From Granulicella arctica (lineage in GTDB: Bacteria; Acidobacteriota; Terriglobia; Terriglobales; Acidobacteriaceae), in NCBI RefSeq assembly GCF_013410065.1, contig NZ_JACCCW010000001.1, positions 1,793,187 through 1,857,186 of the forward strand: a stretch of DNA of 64,000 bases. Reading direction: 5' to 3'. This document shows positions 9,579-18,930 of this stretch, piece after piece. Both the position numbers and the translations under genes were made by a program. The notes under the pieces were generated by a model. The model was not told where the DNA came from. It saw nothing but the letters and a program-made list of their open reading frames with translations, and made no database searches. Each line of letters opens with the position of its first letter. The stretch's first letter is position 1.

Positions 9579-11153
9579 CTACCATTCCTTCGCGGCGGAG
9601 TCCGCCACTACGGGAGTAGCTGCGACCGGGGCCTTCCAGCGCAGTACCGGCTTACGTGCTGCCGCCGTTTCGTCGAGACGTTGGATGCGGGTTGAGTGCG
9701 GTGCGGTCTGTACCAGCTCCGGATTCTCCGCGGCCTCGCGGGCGATCTGCTTCAGTGCGTCGATCAGCAAGTCGAGCTCCTCGCGGCTCTCGCTCTCGGT
9801 CGGCTCGATCATCATCGCGCCGGAGACGATCATTGGGAAGCTGACCGTGTAGGCGTGGAAGCCGTAGTCGATGAGGCGCTTGCCCATGTCGCCGGTCTTC
9901 ACGCCGTTCTTTGCCTGTAGTTTGTCCGAGAAGACGACCTCGTGCAGTGTTGGTGTCTTGAAGGGCAGCTCGAAGGTGTCTTCGAGCTTGGCGCGGATGT
10001 AGTTCGCGTTTAGCACGGCGTCTTCGGTGGTCTGGCGCAGGCCATCCGGCCCATTGGCGAGGATGTAGGCGAGCGCGCGCACGAACATGCCGAAGTTGCC
10101 GTAGAACATGCGCACGCGGCCGACCGTCTGCGGGCGGTTGTACTCGAGGCCGAGCAGGCCGTTGTCGCGTGTGACGACGACGGGGGTGGGCAGGAACGGC
10201 TCAAGAATCTTCTTGCATGCCACTGGACCCGAGCCCGGGCCACCGCCGCCGTGCGGGGTGGAGAAGGTCTTGTGCAGGTTCAGATGCATCACGTCGACGC
10301 CGAAGTCGCCGGGGCGCGTCTTGCCGACCAGTGCGTTCATGTTGGCACCGTCCATGTAGAGCAGCGCGCCCTTCGCGTGGAGGATGTCGGCGATCTTGTG
10401 GATGTCGCTCTCGAAGACGCCGATGGTCGAGGGGTTGGTGAGCATCAGCGCGGCGGTATCTTCATCGACCATGCGCTCGAGCTCGGCGATATCGACCATG
10501 CCTTGCGCGTTCGACTTGAGATTGGCGACCTGGTAGCCGCAGACGGCGGCGGTTGCAGGGTTCGTCCCGTGCGCGGAGTCGGGGATGAGGATCTTCTTGC
10601 GGGCGTTGCCCTTGCTCTCGTGATACGCCCGAACCAGCAGGATGCCGGTGAATTCGCCATGCGCGCCCGCCGCGGGCTGTAGCGTGATTGCGTCCATGCC
10701 GGTGATCTCGATGAGCGAGTCGGCGAGGGTCTTCATGATCTGGAGGCAGCCCTGCGAGAGCGACTCCGGCTGGTAGGGATGCGCCTCGGCGATGCCTTCG
10801 AGCCGCGCCACGGCCTCATTCACGCGTCCGTTGTACTTCATGGTGCAGCTACCGAGCGGATACATGCCGAGGTCGATCGCGTAGTTCCACGTCGAGAGCC
10901 GCGTGAAGTGGCGAATGATCTCGATCTCACTCAGCTCCGGCATCACGCCGAGGTCTGTACGGACGGTATTGCCCAACAGGGAAGCGGCGTCGATTGCGGG
11001 AACGTCCAGCTCAGCCAGACGATAAGCCTTCTTGCCTGGCGATGACTTCTCGAAGATCAGCCCTTCGTTCTGGTTGACGTGGGTCGTCGCTTTCTTTGGG
11101 GTGCCGATAAATTTTTCGCTGGCTGCGTCTGGAGCCGTTATTGTTGTTGCCAT
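9579..11153 (-). CDS. gcvPB: Glycine dehydrogenase (decarboxylating) subunit 2
   Basis: 524-residue PLP-bearing half of the split P-protein, which decarboxylates glycine and passes the aminomethyl group to the lipoyl arm of GcvH. The PLP lysine is K295 in LNLHKTFSTPHGGGGPGSG; other family blocks are YPLGSCTMKYNGR, LQPAAGAHGEFTG and IPDSAHGTNPA. The length matches two-subunit bacterial forms. It follows an unknown 115-residue gene by 18 bases in a leftward operon. A C-terminal extension (ARKPVLRWKAPVAATPVVADSAAKEW) beyond the core is Ala/Pro rich and probably disordered. Confidence 0.95.
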   Translation of the reverse strand: MATTITAPDAASEKFIGTPKKATTHVNQNEGLIFEKSSPGKKAYRLAELDVPAIDAASLLGNTVRTDLGVMPELSEIEIIRHFTRLSTWNYAIDLGMYPLGSCTMKYNGRVNEAVARLEGIAEAHPYQPESLSQGCLQIMKTLADSLIEITGMDAITLQPAAGAHGEFTGILLVRAYHESKGNARKKILIPDSAHGTNPATAAVCGYQVANLKSNAQGMVDIAELERMVDEDTAALMLTNPSTIGVFESDIHKIADILHAKGALLYMDGANMNALVGKTRPGDFGVDVMHLNLHKTFSTPHGGGGPGSGPVACKKILEPFLPTPVVVTRDNGLLGLEYNRPQTVGRVRMFYGNFGMFVRALAYILANGPDGLRQTTEDAVLNANYIRAKLEDTFELPFKTPTLHEVVFSDKLQAKNGVKTGDMGKRLIDYGFHAYTVSFPMIVSGAMMIEPTESESREELDLLIDALKQIAREAAENPELVQTAPHSTRIQRLDETAAARKPVLRWKAPVAATPVVADSAAKEW

Positions 11154-11171
11154 CTCGTAACCTCGTCCCTG

Positions 11172-11519
11172 CTAAAACTCAAACGTTATATCGCCCGAAT
11201 GACCGGACTCGGAGAACTGACCGGCCTGCGGGCTATCCAAATCTTCTTCCCGTAGCGAAGCGCGCAGTATGACGCCGTTCTCGAACTCGACCTCGATGGC
11301 CTCGTTCTCTTCGAGCGTTGCTGCGGTCACGCTTCCTGTAAGCTGCGCGCAGAGCACGTTGCGAAACTCCGGCTCGCCATAGGCGTAGGAGCCCTCTTCG
11401 CGAAAGACATCCGGCCAGACGAACAGCGTAAGCAGCGGCCCGTCGAAACGGAGTTGCAGATAGTCCTGCACGAACTCGATCGCGGTCAGCTCTTGCCCAA
11501 TGATCGAAGAAAGGTCCAC
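11172..11519 (-). CDS. Unknown acidic protein between gcvPA and gcvPB
   Basis: 115 residues, unrecognised. It is strongly acidic and seems beta-rich (QLRFDGPLLTLFVWPDVF, AIEVEFENGVILRASL), with no membrane segment. The GTG start shares one base with the gcvPA stop (TAGTG), and the gene ends 18 bases before gcvPB, so it is embedded in the glycine-cleavage operon and probably made in step with the P-protein subunits. Whether it serves the complex or is merely hitch-hiking cannot be told from sequence. No lipoyl, PLP or folate motif is present. Confidence 0.75.
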   Translation of the reverse strand: MDLSSIIGQELTAIEFVQDYLQLRFDGPLLTLFVWPDVFREEGSYAYGEPEFRNVLCAQLTGSVTAATLEENEAIEVEFENGVILRASLREEDLDSPQAGQFSESGHSGDITFEF

Positions 11520-12853
11520 TAGCTTGCGAGCCCCTTTGCCGCCGCGTCGATCTGAATCTTCGTCGTCAGCTCAGTGGCGCACCAGAGCGAAGCGTTCGGT
11601 CCCAGCTCGGGATACCACTTCGCCAGCGGCAGGCCGCCGATGATCTTGTGGCCGAGCAGGGAGGCGTTCGTCTCCTCCGCGTTCTTCGGCAGCTCAAGCA
11701 CGAACTCGTGGAAGCGTGGCGCGCCGTCGAAGAGTACCTTCGCGCCAGCGGCCTTCGCTATCGTCTGCTGGGCGTAGTGAGCTTTGGCGAGGTTGTGCTC
11801 GGCCAACTCCTTCATGCCTTCCTTGCCGTAGATGGTGAGGAAGATCGTCGTCATCAGCGCGACGAGTGCCTGATTGGTGCAGATGTTCGAGGTCGCCTTC
11901 TCGCGGCGGATGTGCTGCTCGCGGGTCGAGAGCGTCAGCACGTAGCCGCGCTTGCCGTTCACGTCCTTGGCCTCACCGATGAGGCGTCCGGGCATCTGCC
12001 GTAGGAACTTTTCCTTGCACGCGATGACGCCGCAGTAGGGGCCGCCGTAGCCGACGGCGACGCCGTATGACTGCGCCTCGAGCGAGACGATATCGGCTTC
12101 GACGGGCGGCTTTACGATGCCGAGCGAGACAGCTTCTGCGATCGATACGATCAGCAGCGCGCCCTTCGCATGAGCGATCTCGGCGATGGTGGTGACGTCT
12201 TCAATCGTTCCGAAGAAGTTCGGCGACTGGATCAGTACGCATGCCGTATCCTGTGTGATTGCCGCGTCCAGAGCGGCCAGATCGACCCGCCCATTGGCTG
12301 CGTAGCTTACCTCGGTGACCGGAATCTCCTGATGCTGCGCGTAGGTGGTGATGACCTCGCGATACTCGGGATGTACGGTTCGCGCGATGACCGCGCCGTC
12401 GCGCCCGGTGACACGCACCGCCATCATGATCGCTTCTGCTGCGCCGGTGGAGCCGTCGTACATGGACGCGTTCGCGATCTCCATGCCGGTCAGCTCGCAG
12501 ATCATGGTCTGGAACTCGAACATCGCCTGGAGCGTGCCCTGCGAGATCTCCGGCTGGTAGGGTGTGTAGCTGGTCAGGAACTCGCCGCGCTGCACGAGCG
12601 AGTCGATGATAACCGGCTTGTAGTGGCGATAGACGCCCGCGCCGAGAAAGCTGGCGTAGCCGGTCGCATTGTTCTCCGCGTAGGCGCGAAAGCGGTCGAT
12701 GATCTCCGACTCGCCGTGCTGGCGCGGGATGTTGAGATCGCGCTTGAGCTGGTACTCAGCCGGGATGGTGGAGAACAGTTCGTCGATCGACTTAACGCCG
12801 ATCTCCGCGAGCATCTCCTCGCGGTCGGCAGGGGACTTCGGCAGATAGCGCAT
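11519..12853 (-). CDS. gcvPA: Glycine dehydrogenase (decarboxylating) subunit 1
   Basis: 444-residue partner half of the split P-protein. It starts [27 protein letters not shown], the usual N-terminus of GcvPA, and contains [46 protein letters not shown] and [14 protein letters not shown]. The ATG at 12853 is preferred to an upstream in-frame start because conservation begins here and the longer form would overlap gcvH. Only four bases separate it from the gcvH stop. Its own stop overlaps the GTG of the next gene by one base. Confidence 0.95.
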   Translation of the reverse strand: MRYLPKSPADREEMLAEIGVKSIDELFSTIPAEYQLKRDLNIPRQHGESEIIDRFRAYAENNATGYASFLGAGVYRHYKPVIIDSLVQRGEFLTSYTPYQPEISQGTLQAMFEFQTMICELTGMEIANASMYDGSTGAAEAIMMAVRVTGRDGAVIARTVHPEYREVITTYAQHQEIPVTEVSYAANGRVDLAALDAAITQDTACVLIQSPNFFGTIEDVTTIAEIAHAKGALLIVSIAEAVSLGIVKPPVEADIVSLEAQSYGVAVGYGGPYCGVIACKEKFLRQMPGRLIGEAKDVNGKRGYVLTLSTREQHIRREKATSNICTNQALVALMTTIFLTIYGKEGMKELAEHNLAKAHYAQQTIAKAAGAKVLFDGAPRFHEFVLELPKNAEETNASLLGHKIIGGLPLAKWYPELGPNASLWCATELTTKIQIDAAAKGLAS

Positions 12854-12857
12854 TCGT

Positions 12858-13247
12858 TTAGTGTCCGGTTTCTTCGCTGATAAAGGTTTCGTATTCGGCT
12901 GCCGACAGCAGCGAGTCGAGCTGCGTCGTATCACTGATGGTGAGCTTCAGAATCCATGTCGTGTTGGCGTCGGAGTTGAGGGTCTCGGGCGCATCGTTCA
13001 GAGCTTCATTGATCTCGGTCACTGTCCCTGCGACAGGCGAAAACAGTTCGGAGACGGCCTTTACCGACTCAACCGAACCGAAGGCCTCTCCGGCTTCGAG
13101 CGTGTCGCCCACCTTGGGCAGCTCGACGAAGACGATGTCGCCCAGCGAGCTTTGTGCGTAGTCGGTGATACCGATGGAACCGGTCGTCCCGGTTGCGTCA
13201 ATCCACTCGTGTTCCTTGGTGTAGCGATACCCTGTGGGGTAGGACAT
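12858..13247 (-). CDS. gcvH: Glycine cleavage system H protein
   Basis: 129-residue lipoyl carrier that shuttles the aminomethyl intermediate between the P, T and L proteins. The lipoylated lysine is K63 in the conserved ESVKAVSE context, preceded by YTKEHEW at the N-terminus. The length is normal for the family. It sits between gcvT and gcvPA in a leftward operon; the L protein (dihydrolipoamide dehydrogenase) is not in the window. Confidence 0.97.
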   Translation of the reverse strand: MSYPTGYRYTKEHEWIDATGTTGSIGITDYAQSSLGDIVFVELPKVGDTLEAGEAFGSVESVKAVSELFSPVAGTVTEINEALNDAPETLNSDANTTWILKLTISDTTQLDSLLSAAEYETFISEETGH

Positions 13248-13280
13248 ATGCTCAATTCTCCAATAGTTAGATTGTAGATG

Positions 13281-14423
13281 CTACAGCGATGCGGATTTCT
13301 TCGGCCTTTTGTAAAAGGGCAGCGCAACGACCTTTGCTTTCACCTTCTGGCCGCGAATCTCAACCGCCAGCTCCGTGTCGAGCGCTGTGCACACGACCGG
13401 GACGTACGCCATGGCGATGTTTTTCTTCAGGAACGGGGCTGGTGAGCCGCTGGTGATCTCGCCGATCTTCTCCCCCTCGAGCGTGAAGACGGGATAACCA
13501 TCGCGTCCGATGCCGCGCTCGATCATCTCGAGGCCGACCAGCTTGCGCTGCGGTCCACCGGCGTTTTGCACCTCGAGCAGGGCATCGCGTCCGGTGAAGG
13601 AGGGCTTATCCAGCTTCGCGTAGCGTCCCAGCCCGGCTTCGAGCACGTTGATCGTGTCCGAGATCTCGTGGCCGTAGAGCGCCATTGCGGATTCAAGTCG
13701 CAGCGTGTTGCGCGAGCCGAGACCGCAGGGGATGATGCCGAACTCTGCGCCTGCCGCCAGTACCTCGTCCCAGACGCGGCCACTGGTGGGCTCATCGGAG
13801 GGAATGTAGATCTCGAAGCCGTCCTCGCCGGTATAGCCGGTACGAGCGATCATGACGTTGTAGAGCCCGCAGACCTTGCCCCAGGTGAACCAGTAGTTCT
13901 TGATCGTGCTCAGGTCGGTCGAGGTCAGCTTCTGGAGCGTCTCCATCGCGCGCGGTCCCTGGATGGCAAGCTGCGTGTAGTGGTCGCTGAAGTCGTTGAT
14001 GTGGACACTCGGCATGTGGCCGATAGTCTTGCGGACCCACTGGATGTCCTTCTCGCGGGTGCCTGCGTTGATGACGATCAGATAGTCGTTGTCGGAGAGC
14101 TTGTGGACGATGACATCGTCGACGAATGTCCCGTTCGGGTAGAGCATCGCGGAGTAGTGTGCCTGCCCGATGGCCAGCTTCGACGCGTCGTTCATGCAAA
14201 GTTCATTGACCGCCGCCAGCGAGCCCGGTCCGCGGAGCTGAATATCGCCCATATGCGACACGTCGAAGAGCCCGACGGCAGTGCGCACGGCCGTATGCTC
14301 GGCGATCAGGCCGGAGTACTCGACCGGCATGTCCCAGCCGCCGAAGTCGACCATCTTTGCCTTGGCTGCGCGGTGCACAGCGTTCAGGGCGGTTTTACGA
14401 AGCGGAGCTACTGTTTCAGCCAT
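13281..14423 (-). CDS. gcvT: Aminomethyltransferase (glycine cleavage T protein)
   Basis: 380-residue tetrahydrofolate-dependent enzyme releasing ammonia from the H-protein-bound intermediate. Family blocks include FGGWDMPVEYSGLIAEHTAVRTAVGLFDVSHMG, GYTGEDGFEIY and the C-terminal barrel with EITSGSPAPFLKKNIAMAYVP. The ATG at 14423 is favoured because the family usually begins just before LRKTALNAVH; an upstream ATG at 14459 would add a basic dozen residues without a better ribosome site. It is first of the gcv genes, with gcvH 33 bases downstream. A GC-rich hairpin (14441-14457) lies just upstream. Confidence 0.94.
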   Translation of the reverse strand: MAETVAPLRKTALNAVHRAAKAKMVDFGGWDMPVEYSGLIAEHTAVRTAVGLFDVSHMGDIQLRGPGSLAAVNELCMNDASKLAIGQAHYSAMLYPNGTFVDDVIVHKLSDNDYLIVINAGTREKDIQWVRKTIGHMPSVHINDFSDHYTQLAIQGPRAMETLQKLTSTDLSTIKNYWFTWGKVCGLYNVMIARTGYTGEDGFEIYIPSDEPTSGRVWDEVLAAGAEFGIIPCGLGSRNTLRLESAMALYGHEISDTINVLEAGLGRYAKLDKPSFTGRDALLEVQNAGGPQRKLVGLEMIERGIGRDGYPVFTLEGEKIGEITSGSPAPFLKKNIAMAYVPVVCTALDTELAVEIRGQKVKAKVVALPFYKRPKKSASL

Positions 14424-14440
14424 AAAAGCACTATCCCTCG

Positions 14441-14457
14441 GGCGCGGGTGCCGCGCC
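14441..14457 (-). promoter_or_regulatory. GC-rich hairpin in the gcvT leader
   Basis: GGCGCGG-GTG-CCGCGCC, a perfect seven-base stem with a three-base loop, 18 bases upstream of the gcvT start. No T-run follows, so it is not a terminator. The 91-base gap from the mutase gene shows no glycine-riboswitch tandem architecture that I can recognise. Confidence 0.4.
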
Positions 14458-14514
14458 AAATCTATACCTCTCTATTTTGACAGGAAATGGGCTCTTGCAC
14501 CTCTTGCGGTCACG

Positions 14515-16110
14515 CTAGACCACGACGGTCTCACGATACTCCCCAAAGACGGACCGCAACGTATTCGCCACCTCGCCTACCGTGGCGTTGCTTTCAACGG
14601 CATGGAGAATATGCGGCATAAGATTTGCACCGCTGCGGGCTGCCTCCTCGACTGCGCGGAGAGCCGCCGCACGGGTGGCTGCGTTTCGCCTTAGCCGCAG
14701 CGCCTGCACTCGCTCCACCTGCCGTCCTTCGAGTGCCTCGTCGATCCGCTGGATCGGCACTGCTGCCTCCTGCTCGCTGGCGAACGCATTCATCCCGACG
14801 ACAATGGCTTCGCCGCCGTCCACGGCGCACTGATAAGCATAGGCCGCGTTCTGGATCTCCCGCTGCACATACCCCTGTTCGATGGCGCGCAGCATCCCGT
14901 AGCGCCCGTTGCGGTCGAACCCGGCTATTGTTGCGAGATAGTCGTTGGCTCGCTGCTCGATCTCGTCCGTGAGCGACTCGACGTAGTAGCTTCCGGCCAG
15001 CGGATCGACCGTCTGGGCGACGCCGCTTTCATGGGCGAGGATCTGCTGCGACCTCAGTGCGATGCGAGCTGCCTGCTCCGTCGGTAGCGCCAGCGCCTCA
15101 TCGAAGCCATTGGTGTGCAGTGATTGCGTCCCGCCCAGCACCGCTGCCAGCGCCTGCAGCGTCGTGCGGACGATGTTGTTCTCCGGCTGCTGTGCCGTCA
15201 GCGTGGAACCCGCTGTCTGGGTGTGGAAGCGCAGCATCCAGCTCTTCGGGTTCTTTGCGCTGAAGTGCTCCCGCATGATCTTCGCCCACATCCGCCGTGC
15301 CGCGCGAAACTTCGCGACCTCCTCCAGCAGATTGTTATGCGCGTTGAAGAAGAAGCTCAGCCGGGGTGCGAAGGCGTCTACGTCGAGCCCAGCATCGAGC
15401 GCGGCCTGTACGTAGGTCATCCCGTCGGCGAGGGTGAAGGCGACCTCTTGTACGGCTGTACAACCTGCCTCGCGCATGTGGTAGCCGGAGATCGAGATCG
15501 TGTTCCACTCGGGCACCTCCTCCGCTGCCCAGGCGAAGATATCCGTCACCAGCCGCATCGCCTGGGGGACCGGATAAATGTAGGTGCCGCGTGCGATGTA
15601 CTCCTTCAGGATGTCGTTCTGGATCGTTCCGCCGAGTTTCTTCACGTTCGCGCCGGTCCGCTTTGCCACTGCGACGTAGAGGGCAAGCAGGATCGACGCT
15701 GTCGCGTTGATCGTCATCGAGGTCGTGATCGTATCGAGCGCGATGCCGTCGAAGAGCCGCTGCATGTCCTCGATTGAATCGATAGCCACGCCGACCTTGC
15801 CGACCTCGCCCAGCGCCAGCGGCGCGTCTGAGTCGTAGCCGATCTGTGTCGGCAGGTCGAAGGCTACAGAGAGCCCCTTGGTCCCGTTTGCGAGCAGAAA
15901 TTTATAGCGCCGGTTGGACTCCTCGGCGTCGCCCATGCCTGCGTACTGGCGCATCGTCCACATCCTGCCGCGATACATGGTCGGCTGGATGCCGCGCGTG
16001 TACGGGTACTCGCCCGGAACATCGGCTGCATCCTTTGGCCCATACACGAGATCGATGGGGATTCCGGAGCTTGTCGTCTGAGATTTCGGAGGTTTTGGCG
16101 AATCCGGCAT
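14515..16110 (-). CDS. Methylmalonyl-CoA mutase-type acyl-CoA mutase, large subunit
   Basis: 531-residue catalytic barrel subunit of an adenosylcobalamin-dependent acyl-CoA mutase. The N-terminal block [24 protein letters not shown] carries the TMY tyrosine associated with methylmalonyl-CoA, rather than the isobutyryl-CoA type; [10 protein letters not shown] and [21 protein letters not shown] are further signatures. The B12-binding domain (DxHxxG) is absent, so a separate small subunit is needed, and none is in the window. It lies upstream of gcvT on the same strand with a 91-base gap. A propionate or succinyl-CoA role is the family expectation. Confidence 0.88.
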   Translation of the reverse strand: MPDSPKPPKSQTTSSGIPIDLVYGPKDAADVPGEYPYTRGIQPTMYRGRMWTMRQYAGMGDAEESNRRYKFLLANGTKGLSVAFDLPTQIGYDSDAPLALGEVGKVGVAIDSIEDMQRLFDGIALDTITTSMTINATASILLALYVAVAKRTGANVKKLGGTIQNDILKEYIARGTYIYPVPQAMRLVTDIFAWAAEEVPEWNTISISGYHMREAGCTAVQEVAFTLADGMTYVQAALDAGLDVDAFAPRLSFFFNAHNNLLEEVAKFRAARRMWAKIMREHFSAKNPKSWMLRFHTQTAGSTLTAQQPENNIVRTTLQALAAVLGGTQSLHTNGFDEALALPTEQAARIALRSQQILAHESGVAQTVDPLAGSYYVESLTDEIEQRANDYLATIAGFDRNGRYGMLRAIEQGYVQREIQNAAYAYQCAVDGGEAIVVGMNAFASEQEAAVPIQRIDEALEGRQVERVQALRLRRNAATRAAALRAVEEAARSGANLMPHILHAVESNATVGEVANTLRSVFGEYRETVVV

Positions 16111-16136
16111 GACGGTACTTTACGCTGACGGCGATG

Positions 16137-16643
16137 CTACTTGCTGCGTCCCTTGCGGTTCGCCCGCACGAAGCTGCTCACACAGAAGTATCCGAACACC
16201 GTAGCCATCACAATCGACCACTCCAGATGCAGATGTTCAGTGTGGTTCAGGCCGGTATCGTGCAGGTTCGCGCGCAGCTTCCACACATTCATCAGCGCGG
16301 TCATCACGAAGAGCCCGAAGAAGACGCCCGTCAGCTCCAGCCAGAGCTGCCCTGAGGCCTTGGCGAATGGTCCCCACACTGCCTCGCCGAAGCGCTTGCC
16401 CCCTCGCGCCACGCCCGCCGTCGTCTGGCGTACCTGCGCGGTCGTTTGCGCGGCTTTTTCAACGATGCGGGTGCCAGAGCGGGGTGCCTCCGATGACCTG
16501 GGTTGTGCGGGAGCGGATGATGGGTTCGTCGTGCGGTTACCGGCAGGATCGGGCGACGATGCTGCGTCCGCCGCCATCACCAGCGCCTTCGCTGCGTGAC
16601 GTGCTCCCATCCCCAATGCGCGGCCGAATCGAACCGAATCCAT
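16137..16643 (-). CDS. Unknown membrane protein upstream of the mutase
   Basis: 168 residues. The N-terminal 90 are Ala/Ser/Pro-rich and probably disordered or helical; two hydrophobic helices follow ([21 protein letters not shown] and [16 protein letters not shown]), ending in a basic tail. No domain is recognised. It precedes the mutase gene by 26 bases on the same strand, so it may head that transcript. The sequence around [38 protein letters not shown] looks like a conserved membrane-proximal segment, suggesting a real, lineage-specific protein. Confidence 0.65.
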   Translation of the reverse strand: MDSVRFGRALGMGARHAAKALVMAADAASSPDPAGNRTTNPSSAPAQPRSSEAPRSGTRIVEKAAQTTAQVRQTTAGVARGGKRFGEAVWGPFAKASGQLWLELTGVFFGLFVMTALMNVWKLRANLHDTGLNHTEHLHLEWSIVMATVFGYFCVSSFVRANRKGRSK

Positions 16644-16754
16644 TCCAGAAGTGTAGCTGTTCCTCTTGCGACTGCCAAAGGCGGCTCCTGAAGAAGCCCA
16701 TTGGGCGTCATCTGCATCCTATCCGGTTAGTCGCGTTTCATTGGAGAGAGGGGC

Positions 16755-16898
16755 ATGAAAAAAGTATTGTGGATGGTTGGAGGACTCTGCGCCGCGACTG
16801 CGGGGTTCCTGGTGTTTGGAGCGCGGTGTGTTCGCCCCGTCGACGAGATCGTTCCTCAGCCTGAGGAAGCCTGGACCGACCATATCACTTCGGTCTAG
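16755..16898 (+). CDS. 47-residue small membrane protein
   Basis: An ATG at 16755 preceded by GAGAGGGG at good spacing opens a 48-codon frame: MKKVLWMVGGLCAATAGFLV followed by a short polar tail ending DHITSV. The first 25 residues form one hydrophobic helix or an uncleaved signal anchor. No family is recognised. The ribosome site, basic N-terminus and hydrophobic profile make it more likely real than chance. It lies alone between a divergent membrane protein gene and the next small gene. Confidence 0.6.
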   Translation: MKKVLWMVGGLCAATAGFLVFGARCVRPVDEIVPQPEEAWTDHITSV

Positions 16899-17077
16899 TT
16901 TCGATTTACACACCTGTATGGCATGGAAGAGGATTGCTGACCGGGCCGGAGGCGCGTATTCTGATTCGAACAGGCTGCGTTTTGGTGGCCCCCGCAATGC
17001 CGTTCCCGCCGGTCATGTTGGGCCGGGAATACCCTATGCGTGGTTCATACTTCACAAAGGGAAGCCCGGAGGTGGCA

Positions 17078-17398
17078 TTGAATCAGAACGTAAAAAATCT
17101 CATCCAGAAGCTTGGCGAGGCGATCCACGAGTCCGTCTCGGAGTCGGAGCACATCGCGGGGGTGGTCAAGAATATCCGCGAGCAGGGCTTCGATGTGTTG
17201 CTCATGCTGGAGGCCACGATCGGTCTGAATGAGGTCGATCTGGACGAGGCGGAAGAGGTCGAAGGCGAGGAAGAGGGAGTAGAGGGGCCGTTCACCTCGA
17301 CGGATCTCAACTTTCTCAAGTCTCTCCGCATCAGCGTATCGGACGAGAACGAAGACGTATCGGACGAGAACGAAGACGAAATGGACACGACCTCGTAG
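17078..17398 (+). CDS. Small acidic protein of unknown function
   Basis: 106 residues beginning MNQNVKNLIQKLGEAIHESVSESEHI if the TTG at 17078 is used; this start has GGAGG five bases upstream. Alternatives are GTG 17072 and ATG 17036, both with poorer spacing. The first 60 residues look like a conserved helical module (NIREQGFDVLLMLEATIGLNE), and the rest is very acidic. The tail contains a duplicated SDENEDV unit from a perfect 21-base tandem repeat (17336-17377). Function unknown; similar short proteins with a GYDV/FDVLL-LEATIG core occur in related genomes as I recall, but this cannot be checked here. Confidence 0.65.
   Translation: MNQNVKNLIQKLGEAIHESVSESEHIAGVVKNIREQGFDVLLMLEATIGLNEVDLDEAEEVEGEEEGVEGPFTSTDLNFLKSLRISVSDENEDVSDENEDEMDTTS
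17336..17377 (+). repeat. Perfect 21-base tandem duplication within a coding region
   Basis: The unit starting GTATCGGACGAGAACG occurs twice without mismatch (17336-17356, 17357-17377), adding seven acidic residues in frame. Confidence 0.9.
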
Positions 17399-17575
17399 GC
17401 GAAGCAGCACTCCAGGACGGTCATACCAGCTCCAATCTTCTGGAGAAGTATTCCTTTTGCGCCCTTGCATGAAAGTACGATAGTCCGCGTGTTAGACTCG
17501 CGTTCTCATAGACGCGGAGGCGATTTTCCGCATCCGAGACTCTTGGTAGCTTCTACAATTTGAGGTAGCTGGAAC

Positions 17576-18838
17576 ATGAGAGATACGCTGGGCGTCTTGC
17601 TTGCCGGTGGTGCAGGCGAGCGGCTTTTTCCACTCACAAGAGATCGCGCCAAACCGGCAGTACCATTCGCCGGCCAGTACCGCATCATCGACATCACCTT
17701 ATCCAACTGCATCAACTCCGGCCTGCGTCACGTCTACATCCTCACCCAGTACAAGGCGCTGTCGCTCAACCGCCACATCCGCGAGGGCTGGGGGCCAGTC
17801 GTCGCCAATGAGCTCGGCGAGTTCTTTGAGATTCTTCCCCCCATGCAGCGCGTCAGCAAGAACTGGTACACCGGCACCGCAGACGCGGTCTACCAGAACA
17901 TCTACTCCATCGGGGCCGAGGAGCCGAAGTACGTCATCATCCTCTCCGGCGATCACATCTACAAGATGAACTACGGCCTGATGATTCAGCAGCACCGCGA
18001 CTCCGGCGCGGATGTCACCATCGCCACCCTGCCTATCAAGCCCGACGAGGTTTCATCCTTCGGGGTCGTCGAGGTGGCTCGCAACGGAGATGTCACCGGC
18101 TTTGAGGAGAAGCCCAAAGAGACCAAGATGCGCTCGCCCTTCATGCCCGACATGGTCGACGCCTCCATGGGCATCTACATCTTCAACACCGACGTCCTTC
18201 TGCCGGAGCTTATCAAGGACGCCGAAGATCCGAACTCCAAACACGACTTCGGCCACAACATCCTGCCCAACCTCCTCGGCCGGTTCAAGATGATGGCGTA
18301 CAACTTCGTCGACGAGAACAAGCAGAAGGCCCTCTACTGGCGCGACGTGGGCACGCTCGAGGCCTACTACGAGGCCAATATGGACGTGGCGGGTGTCACC
18401 CCGATCTTCAACCTCTACGACAAGGCATGGCCCATGCGCACCCGCGCCTACCAGTACCCTCCCGCGAAGTTTGTCTTTGGCGAGCCGGGCCGTACCGGTA
18501 TGGCCATCAACTCGATCATCGCGTCGGGTTCGATCGTCTCGGGTGCCGTGGTGCGGAACAGCGTCCTCTCGCAGGATGTCCGCGTCAATTCGTACGCCGA
18601 TGTTGATTCGAGCATCATCTTCTCGCACGTCAACATCGGGCGGCACTGCCGTATCCGCCACGCCATCATCGACCGCGACGTGCACATCCCGGATGGAACG
18701 GTCATCGGTTACGACCAGAACGAGGATAAGAAGAACTACTTCGTCTCCCCGGCGGGCCTTACCGTCGTCACGCGCGACTACTCCGTCTACGAGAACCCGG
18801 TCTCTCCCGGCTTCATGCAGAACGGCAATACCTGGTAA
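17576..18838 (+). CDS. glgC: Glucose-1-phosphate adenylyltransferase (ADP-glucose pyrophosphorylase)
   Basis: 420-residue enzyme making ADP-glucose from glucose-1-phosphate and ATP, the committed step of bacterial glycogen synthesis. The nucleotide-binding block is LLAGGAGERLFPLTRDRAKPAVPFAG (residues 8-33), followed by RIIDITLSNCINSGL, GTADAVYQN and SGDHIYKMNY. A C-terminal left-handed beta-helix region (SIVSGAVVRNSVLSQDVRVNSYADVDSSIIF) is present. Length is normal. No other glycogen gene is adjacent, so glgC stands alone here. A strong bidirectional terminator follows at 18881-18920. Confidence 0.96.
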   Translation: MRDTLGVLLAGGAGERLFPLTRDRAKPAVPFAGQYRIIDITLSNCINSGLRHVYILTQYKALSLNRHIREGWGPVVANELGEFFEILPPMQRVSKNWYTGTADAVYQNIYSIGAEEPKYVIILSGDHIYKMNYGLMIQQHRDSGADVTIATLPIKPDEVSSFGVVEVARNGDVTGFEEKPKETKMRSPFMPDMVDASMGIYIFNTDVLLPELIKDAEDPNSKHDFGHNILPNLLGRFKMMAYNFVDENKQKALYWRDVGTLEAYYEANMDVAGVTPIFNLYDKAWPMRTRAYQYPPAKFVFGEPGRTGMAINSIIASGSIVSGAVVRNSVLSQDVRVNSYADVDSSIIFSHVNIGRHCRIRHAIIDRDVHIPDGTVIGYDQNEDKKNYFVSPAGLTVVTRDYSVYENPVSPGFMQNGNTW

Positions 18839-18880
18839 TGGTAAATAAGCAGAGCAAACAAAAATAACAGGAACAAAAGA

Positions 18881-18920
18881 AGCGGGCCGGGAGGATGACT
18901 CCCGGCCCGCTCTGTCTTTG
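18881..18920. terminator. Bidirectional terminator between glgC and a convergent gene
   Basis: A 13-base perfect stem (18881-18893 with 18899-18911) is flanked by TCTGTCTTT on the right and by TTCTTTTG on the complementary strand, so it can end both glgC and the leftward barrel-protein gene. Confidence 0.85.
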
Positions 18921-18930
18921 AAGCTCGAAC

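Noticed and set aside
14424..14514. Glycine riboswitch upstream of gcvT
   Set aside because: The 91-base gap is too short for the tandem form and shows only one GC hairpin.
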